Assembly (NCBI GenBank): GCA_030694965.1
Contig: JAUYTZ010000006.1
Span: 115,121-179,120 of the forward strand
DNA: 64,000 nucleotides
Origin: Candidatus Paracaedibacteraceae bacterium
Lineage (GTDB): Bacteria > Pseudomonadota > Alphaproteobacteria > Paracaedibacterales > CAIOTO01
Direction of reading: 5' to 3'
Part shown: positions 46,249-55,988 of the stretch, piece after piece
Position numbering within the stretch: position 1 is the stretch's first letter
Layout of the letters: each line of letters opens with the position of its first letter
The notes under the pieces: model-generated
The model's input: the letters and a program-made list of their open reading frames with translations, nothing else
The model's database searches: none
Told to the model about the DNA's origin: nothing
Program-made: the position numbers and the translations under genes

Positions 46249-46785
46249 CTACAAAGTACGCCATCTATTAAAAATTTCAGACAAAACTTTAACAAACCTC
46301 GCATCTCTTTTCTTTTGATCATACTCTTCTGGTTCGCGTCTTCGTATAAAATACTCAGCTTCAGCAATAAGCGGCTCCTTCTCCATGGTTAGACTTTTCT
46401 TTATGGCAGGGCTTTCTTGCATACCAGCATTGTCTTTTACAGTAAGGCTTTCTTCTACAATTATAATATTTTCTGTGATTACGTCCCATGCAAAAAAATC
46501 AGTGACCGCATCGCATGCAGGGTCACTTGTAACATTTTCCACTATTTCTACATCAAATGGTTGATACAAAGGATTTAACTCAACGTTAATTTCATTTAAT
46601 ATACTCATTACGCCTCGGGTCGCTAGTGCAGTTTGCTCCGCTAAATGCTTTTCCTTTTTACTAAGGACATTGCCCTTTAACGTAACAATACCATCTTTTA
46701 CTAAGACAACAATATTAGGTGAATTCAATTCTGAATCCAACCTAAGTTTATTAATAATATCTATTGCAATTTTTGAATCATTCAT
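46249..46785 (-). CDS. BON-domain protein
   Basis: 178 residues from ATG 46785, which has GGAG 7 bases before it. Residues ~5-70 form one BON domain ('IINKLRLDSEL', 'VKDGIVTLKGNV', 'AEQTALATRGVMSILNEI'), a small alpha/beta fold found in OsmY and linked to stress and membrane or ligand binding. There is no signal peptide, so it is probably cytoplasmic, unlike OsmY. The rest is acidic, then basic, and is not recognised. It lies with the kinase and the HTH-receiver gene, which suggests a stress-response set. Confidence 0.7.
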   Translation of the reverse strand: MNDSKIAIDIINKLRLDSELNSPNIVVLVKDGIVTLKGNVLSKKEKHLAEQTALATRGVMSILNEINVELNPLYQPFDVEIVENVTSDPACDAVTDFFAWDVITENIIIVEESLTVKDNAGMQESPAIKKSLTMEKEPLIAEAEYFIRRREPEEYDQKKRDARFVKVLSEIFNRWRTL

Positions 46786-46851
46786 GATCAAGCTCCATTT
46801 TTTTATTTGCATATTTCAATCAGTAGAATTAAATAAATTTACGAAATACGC

Positions 46852-47154
46852 TTATATATCATTTTTTTTATCTTCATGTGCCATCGTGTAATAGCTTATA
46901 TAATTTAAAGTAGCATTTGCTCGCGCCATTATTTTATCACGCATATCACAGTCGAATGATTGACATAAAACAACATGATGCATATCAGATAGCAATATTT
47001 TAGATTTTCTTATTTTGTTTTTAATAAGCTTTTGACTTGAACATGAAATTTGTACAAGTTCATTAAAACTAAATTCTATATGAAATAGCATTGCTTTTTG
47101 AAAAGCACGTGATGGCCGCGGTGTCTTCAACTTTATTGCATTTTTAAAATTCAT
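46852..47154 (-). CDS. Unknown 100-residue protein
   Basis: Starts at ATG 47154 with GAGGGG about 7 bases upstream, a strong ribosome site that supports a real gene. It is basic in the N-terminal half ('AIKLKTPRPSRAF') and has four Cys, with no signal peptide or membrane helix. No family is recognised. It stands upstream of the BON gene on the same strand with a 66-base gap, so they probably share a transcript, and it diverges from the HTH-receiver gene. Confidence 0.5.
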   Translation of the reverse strand: MNFKNAIKLKTPRPSRAFQKAMLFHIEFSFNELVQISCSSQKLIKNKIRKSKILLSDMHHVVLCQSFDCDMRDKIMARANATLNYISYYTMAHEDKKNDI

Positions 47155-47499
47155 TATTTTCCCCTCAATCAAAAAAAGTTTTAATGAGTTTAAAGTGAAT
47201 TAAAAATATTAGAATGTTAAGTTGCCATTTGATATTACTTTCAACTTTTTCATTTGCACATCCGAATCAAATTTAATATTTATGTTACATGAAAAATGTT
47301 TTTAACATGGGCTTAAAACCTTAATCATTTTATTTATAGTTGAAAATATAAACATAAATCACTTTGGCAAGAATCTTTTAAATCAGCTATCTTGTTCACA
47401 TGAAAAGTATTATTTATTTTAATAAAATAGACATAAATTTTTATATCATGATATAAAAAAGTAATACTTACTATTAAATACATTAATAAAGGGGTAAAT
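47155..47499. other. Divergent promoter gap
   Basis: 345 AT-rich bases between the divergent small-protein and HTH-receiver genes. It presumably holds both promoters and may be where the XRE domain binds. I cannot point to a firm operator. AAAGGGG stands 5 bases before the ATG at 47500. Confidence 0.4.
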
Positions 47500-48234
47500 A
47501 TGAAAGACACACTCGAACCAGAAAAAGAACTTGATATTTATATAGGCAAACGTTTGCGTATAAAACGCCAAAAGCTTGGCTTAACATTATCTGATCTTGG
47601 CGAAAAAATTGGTGTCTCTCATCAACAAATTCAAAAATACGAGCAGGCACAATCTCGTATTTCAGCTATTTTACTTTACCGGCTATGTCAAATTTTAGGT
47701 GTTGAATCAAATTATTTTTTCCAAGGGTTTACCGCTTTTTCAAAAAACACAGAACTTACATCACCTGACATAATAATCCCTGATCATGAAAGCCCACTTA
47801 ATGTATTGCTTATTGAAGACGATGCCGCAGATGAACTACTCACGTGTCGAGCATTTTCTGAATGCTCAGTTTCTGTTAATTTATTTACTGTGCATGATGG
47901 TATGGCAGCTATGGATTTTTTAAGAAACAAATTAATATCCGTAGACTTTCCAAGGCCAGATATTATTTTGCTTGATCTAAATATTCCTAAACGCGATGGA
48001 GCCACCGTGCTTCGTGAAATTAAAAGAGACCGTGATTTGAATGACATTCCAGTTATTATCATGACAAATGGAATCAATTTTCAAGAAATGCTTTCATGCT
48101 ATAAAGCATATGCATCAGGGTACATTTGTAAACCATTTGATTATGAGGTTTTTCAAAGCAATATTGATGCGCTGGCTCGATATTGGGCAAAATCTGTTGT
48201 GCTACCAAATAGATCTCGCGGACCAATATCTTAA
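47500..48234 (+). CDS. XRE helix-turn-helix fused to an Rcp1-like response-regulator receiver
   Basis: 244 residues. Residues ~14-75 are an XRE/HTH_3 domain ('RLRIKRQKLGLTLSDLGEKI', 'VSHQQIQKYEQAQSRISA', 'LGVESNYFF') of the common alphaproteobacterial type. After a ~20-residue linker, residues ~100-232 form a receiver: acidic 'IEDDAADE', phosphoacceptor D159 in 'PDIILLDLNIPKRDG', T189 in 'IIMTN' and K211 in 'YICKPFD'. The wording 'RPDIILLDLNIPKRDGATVL' and the ending 'YWAKSVVLPN' are typical of Rcp1, normally a stand-alone receiver. The usual order (receiver then DNA-binding) is reversed. It probably converts a phosphorelay from the nearby PAS kinase into transcription control. Confidence 0.85.
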   Translation: MKDTLEPEKELDIYIGKRLRIKRQKLGLTLSDLGEKIGVSHQQIQKYEQAQSRISAILLYRLCQILGVESNYFFQGFTAFSKNTELTSPDIIIPDHESPLNVLLIEDDAADELLTCRAFSECSVSVNLFTVHDGMAAMDFLRNKLISVDFPRPDIILLDLNIPKRDGATVLREIKRDRDLNDIPVIIMTNGINFQEMLSCYKAYASGYICKPFDYEVFQSNIDALARYWAKSVVLPNRSRGPIS

Positions 48235-48449
48235 TAAAAGCAGATTACAATCGTTTAAACACAACAACTCAGAATAAATTGATTATAAAAAGAACCAAAC
48301 ATCAAGGCACGCGGTATATAAACACGTCAGTATCGAAGATTTTGGATGAGTTTTCCCATAATCAATTTATAATTGCTATACAATAGCAGCACAGCTAGCC
48401 AAGGGCAATCCATCACTAACTGCTAGCTATTAACAATGGATAAAAACAC

Positions 48450-49955
48450 TTACTCTTTTCGGCCATTCCACAGCTCAATTTCAGCTTGCACAAGTTCTTT
48501 TTGTTTGCGTGTCAGACGCGCATCACCAGACATTTCGGTTAACATCTCAACAGCGTTGCTCTTGGCCTGGCTTGGGCTTAATTCCAAGGGATTTTGACTT
48601 ACGCTAAAATGATGCAAACGTGCATAGTTTATTTTAATCATAAACCAAAGCTCTTGCTCCAATTTTGCATCACTTAGTATATCTGTTAGCAGCTCTAAGC
48701 CCGCTGTTTTTGCATCTTTCTTTTCAGGTGGATTCAGCCTTTTTTCAAAGTAATCAAGGGCGAGTTGCCATTTTGCAATCACCTTTTGCTGAAGGGAAGC
48801 CGATGCATCTGCAAATAGTTCTTTATACAAAGCTTGTGCGGCATCATTAAATTCTTTTGTTTTTTGATGAAATGCATTCACTGCATATTGCTGCGCAAAT
48901 TCCAACTTATAAGCAAATCGTTCTGCAGCGTCAAGCTTAACATCGGCTACAATATCTTTATAAAGATTGATTGCAAGCGCTGCTGACTCACTTGGCTTTG
49001 AGTCAAACTCGCCTTTAAGCGCAGCACGCGCCGCAATTACTTTAGCTTTAGCACGAATTGATAGAGGAAGCGCTTGATTTGTCGTTAATACTTTCAAATC
49101 AGCTAACTTTTGACTATTATAGAGATCAGCATCATTATTTTTTATTTCTGTTAATTTCAATTGAGCCTCAGCTTGCAAATCTCTTAAATCTGCTAAATCT
49201 GCTTTAGCACCCGGATCTTTTAAAACATCATTTAACGCGGCTTTTGCTTTTTCCAACGATTCAGCAACCGTGGCATTTAAGCGCATTTTAATATAATAAT
49301 TAGCCAATTGTATACGTGCGCGTGCCTTTGTATCAGAACTCATGGCAACATCAGCGATAACCTCCTCAAGCAGTGTCTGTGCAAGCCTTCGAGAATCAAC
49401 AGGTTCTACATCAAATGCATTTGCAATATATTGCCGTGAAAGACGTATTTTTGCCCAGCCTCTTAAATCAATCGAACAGGATGAATCTTCGGTAACATTT
49501 TCAAACCATGAACGCGATTCAATTCTACGTTGAAGAATTGATGAATACGATGAATCATCTGTATTGGAATACGGATACAGTTCAGCTGCCTGGATTTTTG
49601 CACGCCCACGTAAGTCTGCGCTAATCCTATCATCCTTAGCGACTTCATTATAAAGGTCATAAGCTTCCTTAATTGAACTTGGAAAGGATAATGATGCAAA
49701 CAAATCGCACAATAAACCAGCCGACCTCATTTTTAAATCAGCCAAGTTCATCTTTGCTTTTGCTTTATCATCAGCACCTGTAGCTGAGGGCGTAATCTTT
49801 TCCGGCAAATCAGCAAGTTTAATCATAATTTCATCTGTTGGAAGCGGCAATAAATCTAGCTTTTGATCATACTTTGCAAAAACATAACCTGCAAAACACG
49901 TTGTAAATGCCAAAAGAAGTGATACATTTTTATTAATTATATACTTATTTTTCAT
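48450..49955 (-). CDS. Exported helical-repeat (TPR/Sel1-like) protein, unknown
   Basis: 501 residues from ATG 49955, which gives a normal signal peptide ('KNVSLLLAFTTCFAGYVFAK'); the frame is open to ATG 49982. The rest is a series of ~40-55-residue helical units with recurring phrases 'SADLRGRAKIQAAELY', 'SIDLRGWAKIRLSRQY' and 'SSDTKARARIQLANYY'. These read as degenerate TPR or Sel1-like repeats. Such repeats bind other proteins, and Sel1-like proteins are common in host-associated bacteria. No catalytic motif is visible. It stands alone. Confidence 0.6.
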   Translation of the reverse strand: MKNKYIINKNVSLLLAFTTCFAGYVFAKYDQKLDLLPLPTDEIMIKLADLPEKITPSATGADDKAKAKMNLADLKMRSAGLLCDLFASLSFPSSIKEAYDLYNEVAKDDRISADLRGRAKIQAAELYPYSNTDDSSYSSILQRRIESRSWFENVTEDSSCSIDLRGWAKIRLSRQYIANAFDVEPVDSRRLAQTLLEEVIADVAMSSDTKARARIQLANYYIKMRLNATVAESLEKAKAALNDVLKDPGAKADLADLRDLQAEAQLKLTEIKNNDADLYNSQKLADLKVLTTNQALPLSIRAKAKVIAARAALKGEFDSKPSESAALAINLYKDIVADVKLDAAERFAYKLEFAQQYAVNAFHQKTKEFNDAAQALYKELFADASASLQQKVIAKWQLALDYFEKRLNPPEKKDAKTAGLELLTDILSDAKLEQELWFMIKINYARLHHFSVSQNPLELSPSQAKSNAVEMLTEMSGDARLTRKQKELVQAEIELWNGRKE

Positions 49956-50393
49956 GATATCAATAAATCTAATACTATCCATGATATAAGTTTATACAAA
50001 CAAATTTAATATTAGGTTAATTTTATTTCGTTTGAAGTTAAACAAGTTGCTTCAATTGTAATGCTGTGGTTAACATGCCAGGTGCGTCCAAAAAGATCAA
50101 AAAACGCCCATTGCAATTTTAGAAATAGTTACAAGTTATTCTAAGCTCTACAACAAAGAAATTAAGCCACTAAAAGCAAAAAAATAGATTTTTAGCAAAA
50201 AATATGCAGTATTCTATTCAACTCTTATCTTTTTTGTGTTATATGTAAATGTTAAGAATTTTAACCGTATTCTTTATTTGTTTTTAACTTACTCGTTTAT
50301 GATTTTATAGTTTATTTTTAAAATAAATTCCTATAAGGTATCATGTAGTAAAAATATTTTTTCAATTCCTTTTTCGATTTTTTATAAAAAACA
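49956..50393. other. Intergenic gap
   Basis: About 440 AT-rich bases between divergent genes. An imperfect hairpin (TTGAAG/CTTCAA) is near 50030-50055. No gene or RNA is seen. Confidence 0.35.
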
Positions 50394-53177
50394 ATGAAAC
50401 AAAACACGGCGATTACACCATCGAATGATCAAATATTTTTAAGTGCTGCGCTATCTCCGCTAGGGCATCCGTATCTTTATATTAATGCAGATGGGTCTGA
50501 ACAAACTGCACCTGCAGCAGCGGTCAAAATCCAAACATATTTTGAAGGCGGCTATGCTGCCGGCACCATTCGACTAGGTGTGTCTTCTGTAAAAACACCA
50601 TTCTCTGCATCCATTACATTTTTACAATCCTTTGGCCAGCTTTTCATAAAAGAAACACGTCATGCCATCGGACAAGGCACAGACACACTTTCGACTCATT
50701 TTGATATCCCAATCCCACAAAATGAATTCACGGCACTTATTGCAAAAACACCTTTCATGCGCGGCGCTGAGTACGTTAACATTGAAACCTTATGCGCCTT
50801 ATGGGTAGATATGGTAACAGCTCTAAAAAAAGAACTCACCTCATTCAAGGGCTCTTTTTATGACTTCCTTGCGCACTACAATTCAAACTGGAATAAAGTT
50901 GGCCGCGTTTGCTTTCACTTGGCTGAAAACAAAACGAATGAAACGCACCCTTTTGCTTTTATAGCAACTTACACGACGCGCCTTTCCGCCACATCAAATG
51001 TACAACACGTACCACTTGGCCAAGCCCTTAAAGAATATGCTGGCGAACAAAATAAAGGGCAACTACTTGCTTTGCTTGTGCCTGTTCAAAAAGCTGCAGA
51101 CAAAAGCGCTTTTATAAAAGATTTATTGGACCGTTCAGCCATCTTTCAACCTCAAGCCTGGACGCCAGCTCAAGCCCATGCTTTTTTAAAAGAAACACCG
51201 CTTATTGAAGAAGCTGGCGTACTCGTACGCGTTCCCAATTGGTGGACACCAAAAAGCCCACCTCGTCCACAAGTCAGCATTTCCATTGGTAATAATGCAG
51301 CAAGTACTGTTGGTATGACAGCCCTTTTAGATTTCAATGTAAGCTATTCACTACCAGACGGTGAAAGCTTAACCTACACTGAACTAAAAGATGCATTGGA
51401 AAAGCAAGAAAGCTTAATTCAAGTAAAAGGTCAATGGGTCGAAGTAGATCATGCAAAAATTAACGAAGTATTATCACATTGGCAAAACGTCGAAAAGCAA
51501 GTTAAAAATGATGGACTGTCCTTTGCTGAAGGGCTACGTATTGTAGCCGGATCTTCTACACAAAAGGGATCTGCAGACTTTACCGAAAGTGTAGCCAAAT
51601 GGTCAAGTGTTACCGAAGGCCCATGGCTTGAAGAAACGCTTAATCAACTACGTCACCCTGATCATGCAGATGATGCAGTACAAGAAATACTAAAGCAAAA
51701 TTTAAATGCCAACCTTCGCCCCTATCAGCTCAACGGTGTGCAGTGGCTTTGGTGGCTTTACAAACTACGCCTTGGCGGATGCCTTGCAGACGACATGGGT
51801 CTTGGTAAAACAATTCAAGTACTGTCTTTATTCCTGATTGCAAAAAGCACAGAAACACAAAAGCGCCCTCACCTGCTGATTCTACCCGCATCCTTACTTG
51901 GAAACTGGCAATCCGAAATCTTGAAGTTTGCGCCGTCACTCACCATTTGGGTTGCGCATGGATCAGGTGCAGATCAACATATATTAAGACAAGAAGAAGC
52001 GCCTAATTTATCCTCTATCGATCTTGTAATAACAACTTATTCAAATGTCTACCGCCTACCTTGGGTAAACAAAGTAGCATGGAATATCGTGATTTGTGAC
52101 GAAGCACAAAGCATTAAAAATCCAAATACAAAACAAACAATGGCGATCAAAAAAATTCCAAGCCAAGTACGTTTCATCTTAACAGGAACACCTGTTGAAA
52201 ATCGCCTTCTTGATTTATGGTCACTGTTTGATTTCGTTGCACCAGGATTGCTTGGTACAAGTAAAGCTTTTTCAAGTTATGGTAAAAAAAATGCCGATGC
52301 AAATGGCACAACCAATGAGCAATCATTCTTTGCAAGTGTTCGTCAAATTATTAGCCCTTACATCTTACGTCGCCTAAAGACAGACAAAACAATTATTGCC
52401 GATTTGCCAGACAAAACTGAAGTCGACACTTACTGTTTCTTAACAAAAGGACAAGTTGCGCTTTATCAACAAACAGTTGAAGAATTAGAAGAAAAGCTTT
52501 CCCGCACCGATCGCGTTGAAGATCGCATGGCACGTCGTGGCTTGGTCCTTTCATATCTTATGCGCCTTAAACAAATTTGCAACCACCCTAGTCAATGGCT
52601 TGGACATGGCGAGTTTGATGAAACGAAAAGTGGAAAATTCTTAAGACTGCGTGAATTATGTGAAAGCATCGCTGCCAAACAAGAAAAAGTACTCATTTTT
52701 ACACAGTACAGGGAAATCATACCTGCATTGCATTCATTTTTAGAAGGTGTTTTTGGCAGATCAGGCCTTATCTTGCATGGTCAAACGCCTGTTAAAGAGC
52801 GTGCTAAACTAGTTGATGCTTTTCAAACAGAACAAGGCCCGCCCTTTTTTATATTATCCATCCGCGCCGGCGGCACAGGATTGACTCTAACGCATGCATC
52901 ACACGTCATTCACTTTGACCGGTGGTGGAATCCTGCCGTTGAAAACCAAGCAACCGATCGCGCTTACCGTATTGGACAAAAGAAAAACGTATTGGTACAT
53001 AAATTTATTTGCCGCGGAACAATTGAAGAAAAAATTGACTTTATGATCAATCAGAAAAAAGCCTTGGCATCCGACTTACTGCAAGGCAGCGGCGAGGCAT
53101 TATTAACTGAAATGACCAATGACGAGCTCATGAAGGTAGTTTCATTAGATATACATCGGGCCCTTGGTGATGGCTAA
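50394..53177 (+). CDS. SNF2-family helicase/ATPase
   Basis: 927 residues. The N-terminal ~430 residues are the bacterial SNF2-associated region, including 'VRVPNWWTPKSPPRPQVSIS'. The two RecA-like lobes follow. Motif I 'DDMGLGKTIQ' is near residue 465, motif II 'CDEAQSIKNP' near 568, motif III 'LTGTPVENRL', motif V 'GGTGLTLTHASHVIHFD' and motif VI 'NQATDRAYRIGQ' near 855. All ATPase motifs are intact. Such proteins move along DNA and remodel protein-DNA complexes such as stalled RNA polymerase. The SWIM-domain gene downstream is a recurring partner in bacteria, but the role of the pair is not established. Confidence 0.9.
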   Translation: MKQNTAITPSNDQIFLSAALSPLGHPYLYINADGSEQTAPAAAVKIQTYFEGGYAAGTIRLGVSSVKTPFSASITFLQSFGQLFIKETRHAIGQGTDTLSTHFDIPIPQNEFTALIAKTPFMRGAEYVNIETLCALWVDMVTALKKELTSFKGSFYDFLAHYNSNWNKVGRVCFHLAENKTNETHPFAFIATYTTRLSATSNVQHVPLGQALKEYAGEQNKGQLLALLVPVQKAADKSAFIKDLLDRSAIFQPQAWTPAQAHAFLKETPLIEEAGVLVRVPNWWTPKSPPRPQVSISIGNNAASTVGMTALLDFNVSYSLPDGESLTYTELKDALEKQESLIQVKGQWVEVDHAKINEVLSHWQNVEKQVKNDGLSFAEGLRIVAGSSTQKGSADFTESVAKWSSVTEGPWLEETLNQLRHPDHADDAVQEILKQNLNANLRPYQLNGVQWLWWLYKLRLGGCLADDMGLGKTIQVLSLFLIAKSTETQKRPHLLILPASLLGNWQSEILKFAPSLTIWVAHGSGADQHILRQEEAPNLSSIDLVITTYSNVYRLPWVNKVAWNIVICDEAQSIKNPNTKQTMAIKKIPSQVRFILTGTPVENRLLDLWSLFDFVAPGLLGTSKAFSSYGKKNADANGTTNEQSFFASVRQIISPYILRRLKTDKTIIADLPDKTEVDTYCFLTKGQVALYQQTVEELEEKLSRTDRVEDRMARRGLVLSYLMRLKQICNHPSQWLGHGEFDETKSGKFLRLRELCESIAAKQEKVLIFTQYREIIPALHSFLEGVFGRSGLILHGQTPVKERAKLVDAFQTEQGPPFFILSIRAGGTGLTLTHASHVIHFDRWWNPAVENQATDRAYRIGQKKNVLVHKFICRGTIEEKIDFMINQKKALASDLLQGSGEALLTEMTNDELMKVVSLDIHRALGDG

Positions 53178-53186
53178 AAAGATAAT

Positions 53187-53339
53187 ATGAGTAAATTTGA
53201 TTCCCCCTTCGCTATAGTGCTCCTTCTTATATGGACGTTGGGATGGTCTTTTTTTATTTTTTCCAAAATGATAATGTTAATTAAAAAAATTGTTAGAAAT
53301 ATAAAACAATACATACATTCTAAAGGGACAAAAAAATGA
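53187..53339 (+). CDS. Small membrane protein (50 residues) between the SNF2 and SWIM genes
   Basis: The ATG is 9 bases after the SNF2 stop. The product has one hydrophobic segment ('FAIVLLLIWTLGWSFFIF') and a basic tail ('KKIVRNIKQYIHSKGTKK'). Its TGA stop overlaps the ATG of the SWIM gene as ATGA, the usual form of translational coupling, and the AAAGGGA ribosome site of the SWIM gene lies inside its last codons. The spacing favours a real gene, but its own ribosome site is weak. Confidence 0.4.
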   Translation: MSKFDSPFAIVLLLIWTLGWSFFIFSKMIMLIKKIVRNIKQYIHSKGTKK

Positions 53340-54199
53340 GCTCATATAATGGTGGTTTTCCAGAATATGTACCTGTGGCTGAACGTCGTGCAAAGGCTGC
53401 AAAGCTTGTGAAACAACTGGAAAACCAAGGCACTATTTTAAATCCTGTGGTGATTGAAGGCCGCTCTATTGCAAAAACTTTTTGGGGCAAACTTTGGTGC
53501 ACGAACCTTGAAAAATATAGCGACTATGAAAGCCGTTTACCACGCGGTCGCACCTATGCGCGCAATGGGTCTGTGATTGATTTAAAAATAAACCCAGGCG
53601 AAATTTTAGCCATTGTTAATGGTTCTGAAAGCTATACTGTTTCGATCAAAGTAAATGCACTTCCTCAAACTGAATGGCAAGAAATCGTCAAAGAATGCAA
53701 TGGTAAAATTGAATCTGTAATTGAACTGCTGCAAGGAAAATTTTCAAAAGGTGTGATGGAAATCATTGCACAAAATGAAAAAGGGCTTTTTCCAAAATCA
53801 AAGGAAATGCGCGTAAAATGCAACTGCTATGATTACGCATCTATGTGCAAACATGTGGCTGCGGCCCTTTATGGTGTTGGGCATCGTTTGGATGAAAGCC
53901 CCGAAGAGCTTTTTACCCTACGCCAAGTGAATCATATGGATCTTGTAGATAATGCACAACTAGATGCCTTGCATATTGGATCAACAGATAATCAGCTAGA
54001 TGGGGACTTATCAGCCTTGTTTGGTATTGATCTTGCTGACATGAGCGGCATTAAACTTGAAGCGCCTACACCTGATTTATCGATTGTTAAACCTGTGGAA
54101 ATAATAGAAGAATCCACAAAGAAAAAAGCTTCAAAAGCAAAAGTTAAGCCAAAAACAAAGGCTGAAATTGAAAAATTAATGGCAGAAATGTTACGCTAA
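53336..54199 (+). CDS. SWIM zinc-finger protein
   Basis: 287 residues. The zinc finger is 'CNCYDYASMCKHVAAAL' near residue 162, a clean CxC-x6-CxH SWIM motif. The N-terminal half ('IAKTFWGKLWCTNLEKYSDY', 'RLPRGRTYARNGSVIDL') is the standard partner region of bacterial SWIM proteins encoded beside SNF2 helicases. The C-terminus is Lys-rich and probably disordered. AAAGGGA lies 7 bases before the ATG. It most likely acts with the SNF2 protein on DNA, by association and family context. Confidence 0.85.
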   Translation: MSSYNGGFPEYVPVAERRAKAAKLVKQLENQGTILNPVVIEGRSIAKTFWGKLWCTNLEKYSDYESRLPRGRTYARNGSVIDLKINPGEILAIVNGSESYTVSIKVNALPQTEWQEIVKECNGKIESVIELLQGKFSKGVMEIIAQNEKGLFPKSKEMRVKCNCYDYASMCKHVAAALYGVGHRLDESPEELFTLRQVNHMDLVDNAQLDALHIGSTDNQLDGDLSALFGIDLADMSGIKLEAPTPDLSIVKPVEIIEESTKKKASKAKVKPKTKAEIEKLMAEMLR

Positions 54200-54253
54200 A
54201 AAAATCGTATTAGTAAAAAATAAAACAATAGCTATAAAGAAAGTAACTTAATT

Positions 54254-54754
54254 ATGAAAACTGTTTGTCTTGGTGAAATTGTTGCAGCCCACGGTATAAA
54301 AGGGCACGTTAAAATTAAAACACATACAGCTAACCCATCTGACATAGGATCTTATGGTGTGCTTAAAGATGATAAGGGCGTTGTGTACAAATTATCAAAT
54401 GTGCGAACAGCGAATCCAAACTCAGCGATTGCCTTCGTGCAAGGCGTTATTGACCGTAATCAAGCAGAAGCACTTCGCGGCACAAAATTATTCATTGAAC
54501 GTGAACAATTGCCTGAGCCATCAAATGATGAATACTATCACGAAGACATCGTTGGTCTTGCTGTGCTTGACATTCAAGGAACGTCTTATGGAACAATATT
54601 AGGCATACAAGATTTTGGCGCTGGTGAATTTTTTGATATATCAAGCGACGCACATGACAAAATTGCAACCCTGCCTTTTCATGATGAAGCCGTTATTTCG
54701 ATCGATATTGACAAAGGTATTGTAACAATAGATCCAGAATTTTTATTGGTTTAG
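54254..54754 (+). CDS. rimM: 16S rRNA processing protein RimM
   Basis: 166 residues. The N-terminal RimM domain ('CLGEIVAAHGIKGHVKIKTH') and C-terminal PRC-barrel domain ('EYYHEDIVGLAVLD', 'GAGEFFDI') are both present. It assists maturation of the 30S head by binding S19. The usual neighbours rpsP, trmD and rplS are not present. It follows the SWIM gene by 54 bases and may be read with it. Confidence 0.92.
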   Translation: MKTVCLGEIVAAHGIKGHVKIKTHTANPSDIGSYGVLKDDKGVVYKLSNVRTANPNSAIAFVQGVIDRNQAEALRGTKLFIEREQLPEPSNDEYYHEDIVGLAVLDIQGTSYGTILGIQDFGAGEFFDISSDAHDKIATLPFHDEAVISIDIDKGIVTIDPEFLLV

Positions 54755-54952
54755 ATTTATTATAAATAGAACGCGTTTTTTATCGCTGCAGCTTTGTTCA
54801 CGTTGAAAAGCAAAAAATAAAACATTTAAAAATAATACTTGAATAATCCAATAGCTGTATCCATATATAACTTATGCTTAATAGCTATCTATAATACTAT
54901 GCAGGCATCCTTCAACATTTAATTAACATTCAATAGTTTATAAGAGAAAAAT

Positions 54953-55966
54953 ATGAAAAAAAAAACATTGATTACATTTTTATGTGCAACAGCCATAAGT
55001 ACATGCCTGCTTATAAGCAAAGGCTGTGCATCAGAAAGAGCGCCTGATATAGATATCGAAGGTGAAGTAGCGGCTGTGATTGGACTGTATCGTATAGAAA
55101 ATAGGAGTGACCCATTCTCTGCAAAAGTAGCGCAGCTACAGGAATATCTGGAAAGGGGAAATAGGAACAATTCTGAGTATGAAAGTCTTCTTTCTTGGCC
55201 AGCATTCATTACTGCTGTCGAGAATGAAAACATCCGTTTTGATTTTAGCAATCCAGCAGCTGCAGAAAATGAAGCACCCTCACATTTGGACACTGTTTTT
55301 ACCCCTACACAACAGGACTTAGTGTCACATCGCTATGTTAGTGAGGATGGCGACGCATATACCGGTCTTGACGCATTCCTCCATAGGATCATTCATTTTG
55401 TTAATGACCTACCTATTATTATTAACGGACATCAATGGAATTTTTCAGACGGATTTATGAACACAATGGATAATTTGTGTATTAACCGCAATAGTCTTCC
55501 GCAAGGGCTCACAATTACTCCGTCTCAAGAAAATCATAGGCGCTATAGCACAGAAAGCGGCCGCCAAATACTTCAAGCCTCATACACAATTTCACCGCCT
55601 TCCACTGGCTGGAATTTTACTCCGCAGACTCCTAACGATACTATAAGGACAAACAAAAACAGAACGCTTGAACTCATATTTACTTACGTCGGGCAAGCAG
55701 ACCCAACACCAAGACCAGCAGCACAGCAAACAACATCAGCATCTTGGCCATATCAAGCACAGCGGCCATATCAACAAGCAGCAGCACAACAGCAAGCAGC
55801 ACAACAACAAGCAGCAGCACAACAACCGAATCCAGCGCTGGTAGAGAGAGCACGCCAATATTGGGTAGAAGCAGTGTCGATTCCTCAAATGAAAATACGC
55901 ATACGCAATAATACAAACGATGCTGAAGTATTAGAAGGAGCAAGAAACGCAGGCTTCACAGGATAA
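54953..55966 (+). CDS. Exported protein with C-terminal IPQMKIRIR module (first of three)
   Basis: 337 residues. The signal peptide is 'TLITFLCATAISTCLLISKG'. The middle (residues ~25-240) is unknown. A Gln/Ala-rich stretch (residues ~265-300, from about 55745) is a low-complexity linker. The last ~40 residues, 'RARQYWVEAVSIPQMKIRIR' then 'NDAEVLEGARNAGF', are shared with the next two genes on this strand. No known domain is recognised. Each gene of the trio has its own terminator, so they are separate units. A C-terminal position in two of the three could mean a sorting, binding or secretion signal; this is inference. Confidence 0.6.
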   Translation: MKKKTLITFLCATAISTCLLISKGCASERAPDIDIEGEVAAVIGLYRIENRSDPFSAKVAQLQEYLERGNRNNSEYESLLSWPAFITAVENENIRFDFSNPAAAENEAPSHLDTVFTPTQQDLVSHRYVSEDGDAYTGLDAFLHRIIHFVNDLPIIINGHQWNFSDGFMNTMDNLCINRNSLPQGLTITPSQENHRRYSTESGRQILQASYTISPPSTGWNFTPQTPNDTIRTNKNRTLELIFTYVGQADPTPRPAAQQTTSASWPYQAQRPYQQAAAQQQAAQQQAAAQQPNPALVERARQYWVEAVSIPQMKIRIRNNTNDAEVLEGARNAGFTG

Positions 55967-55988
55967 GATACAAACTGAATAGAACTCT

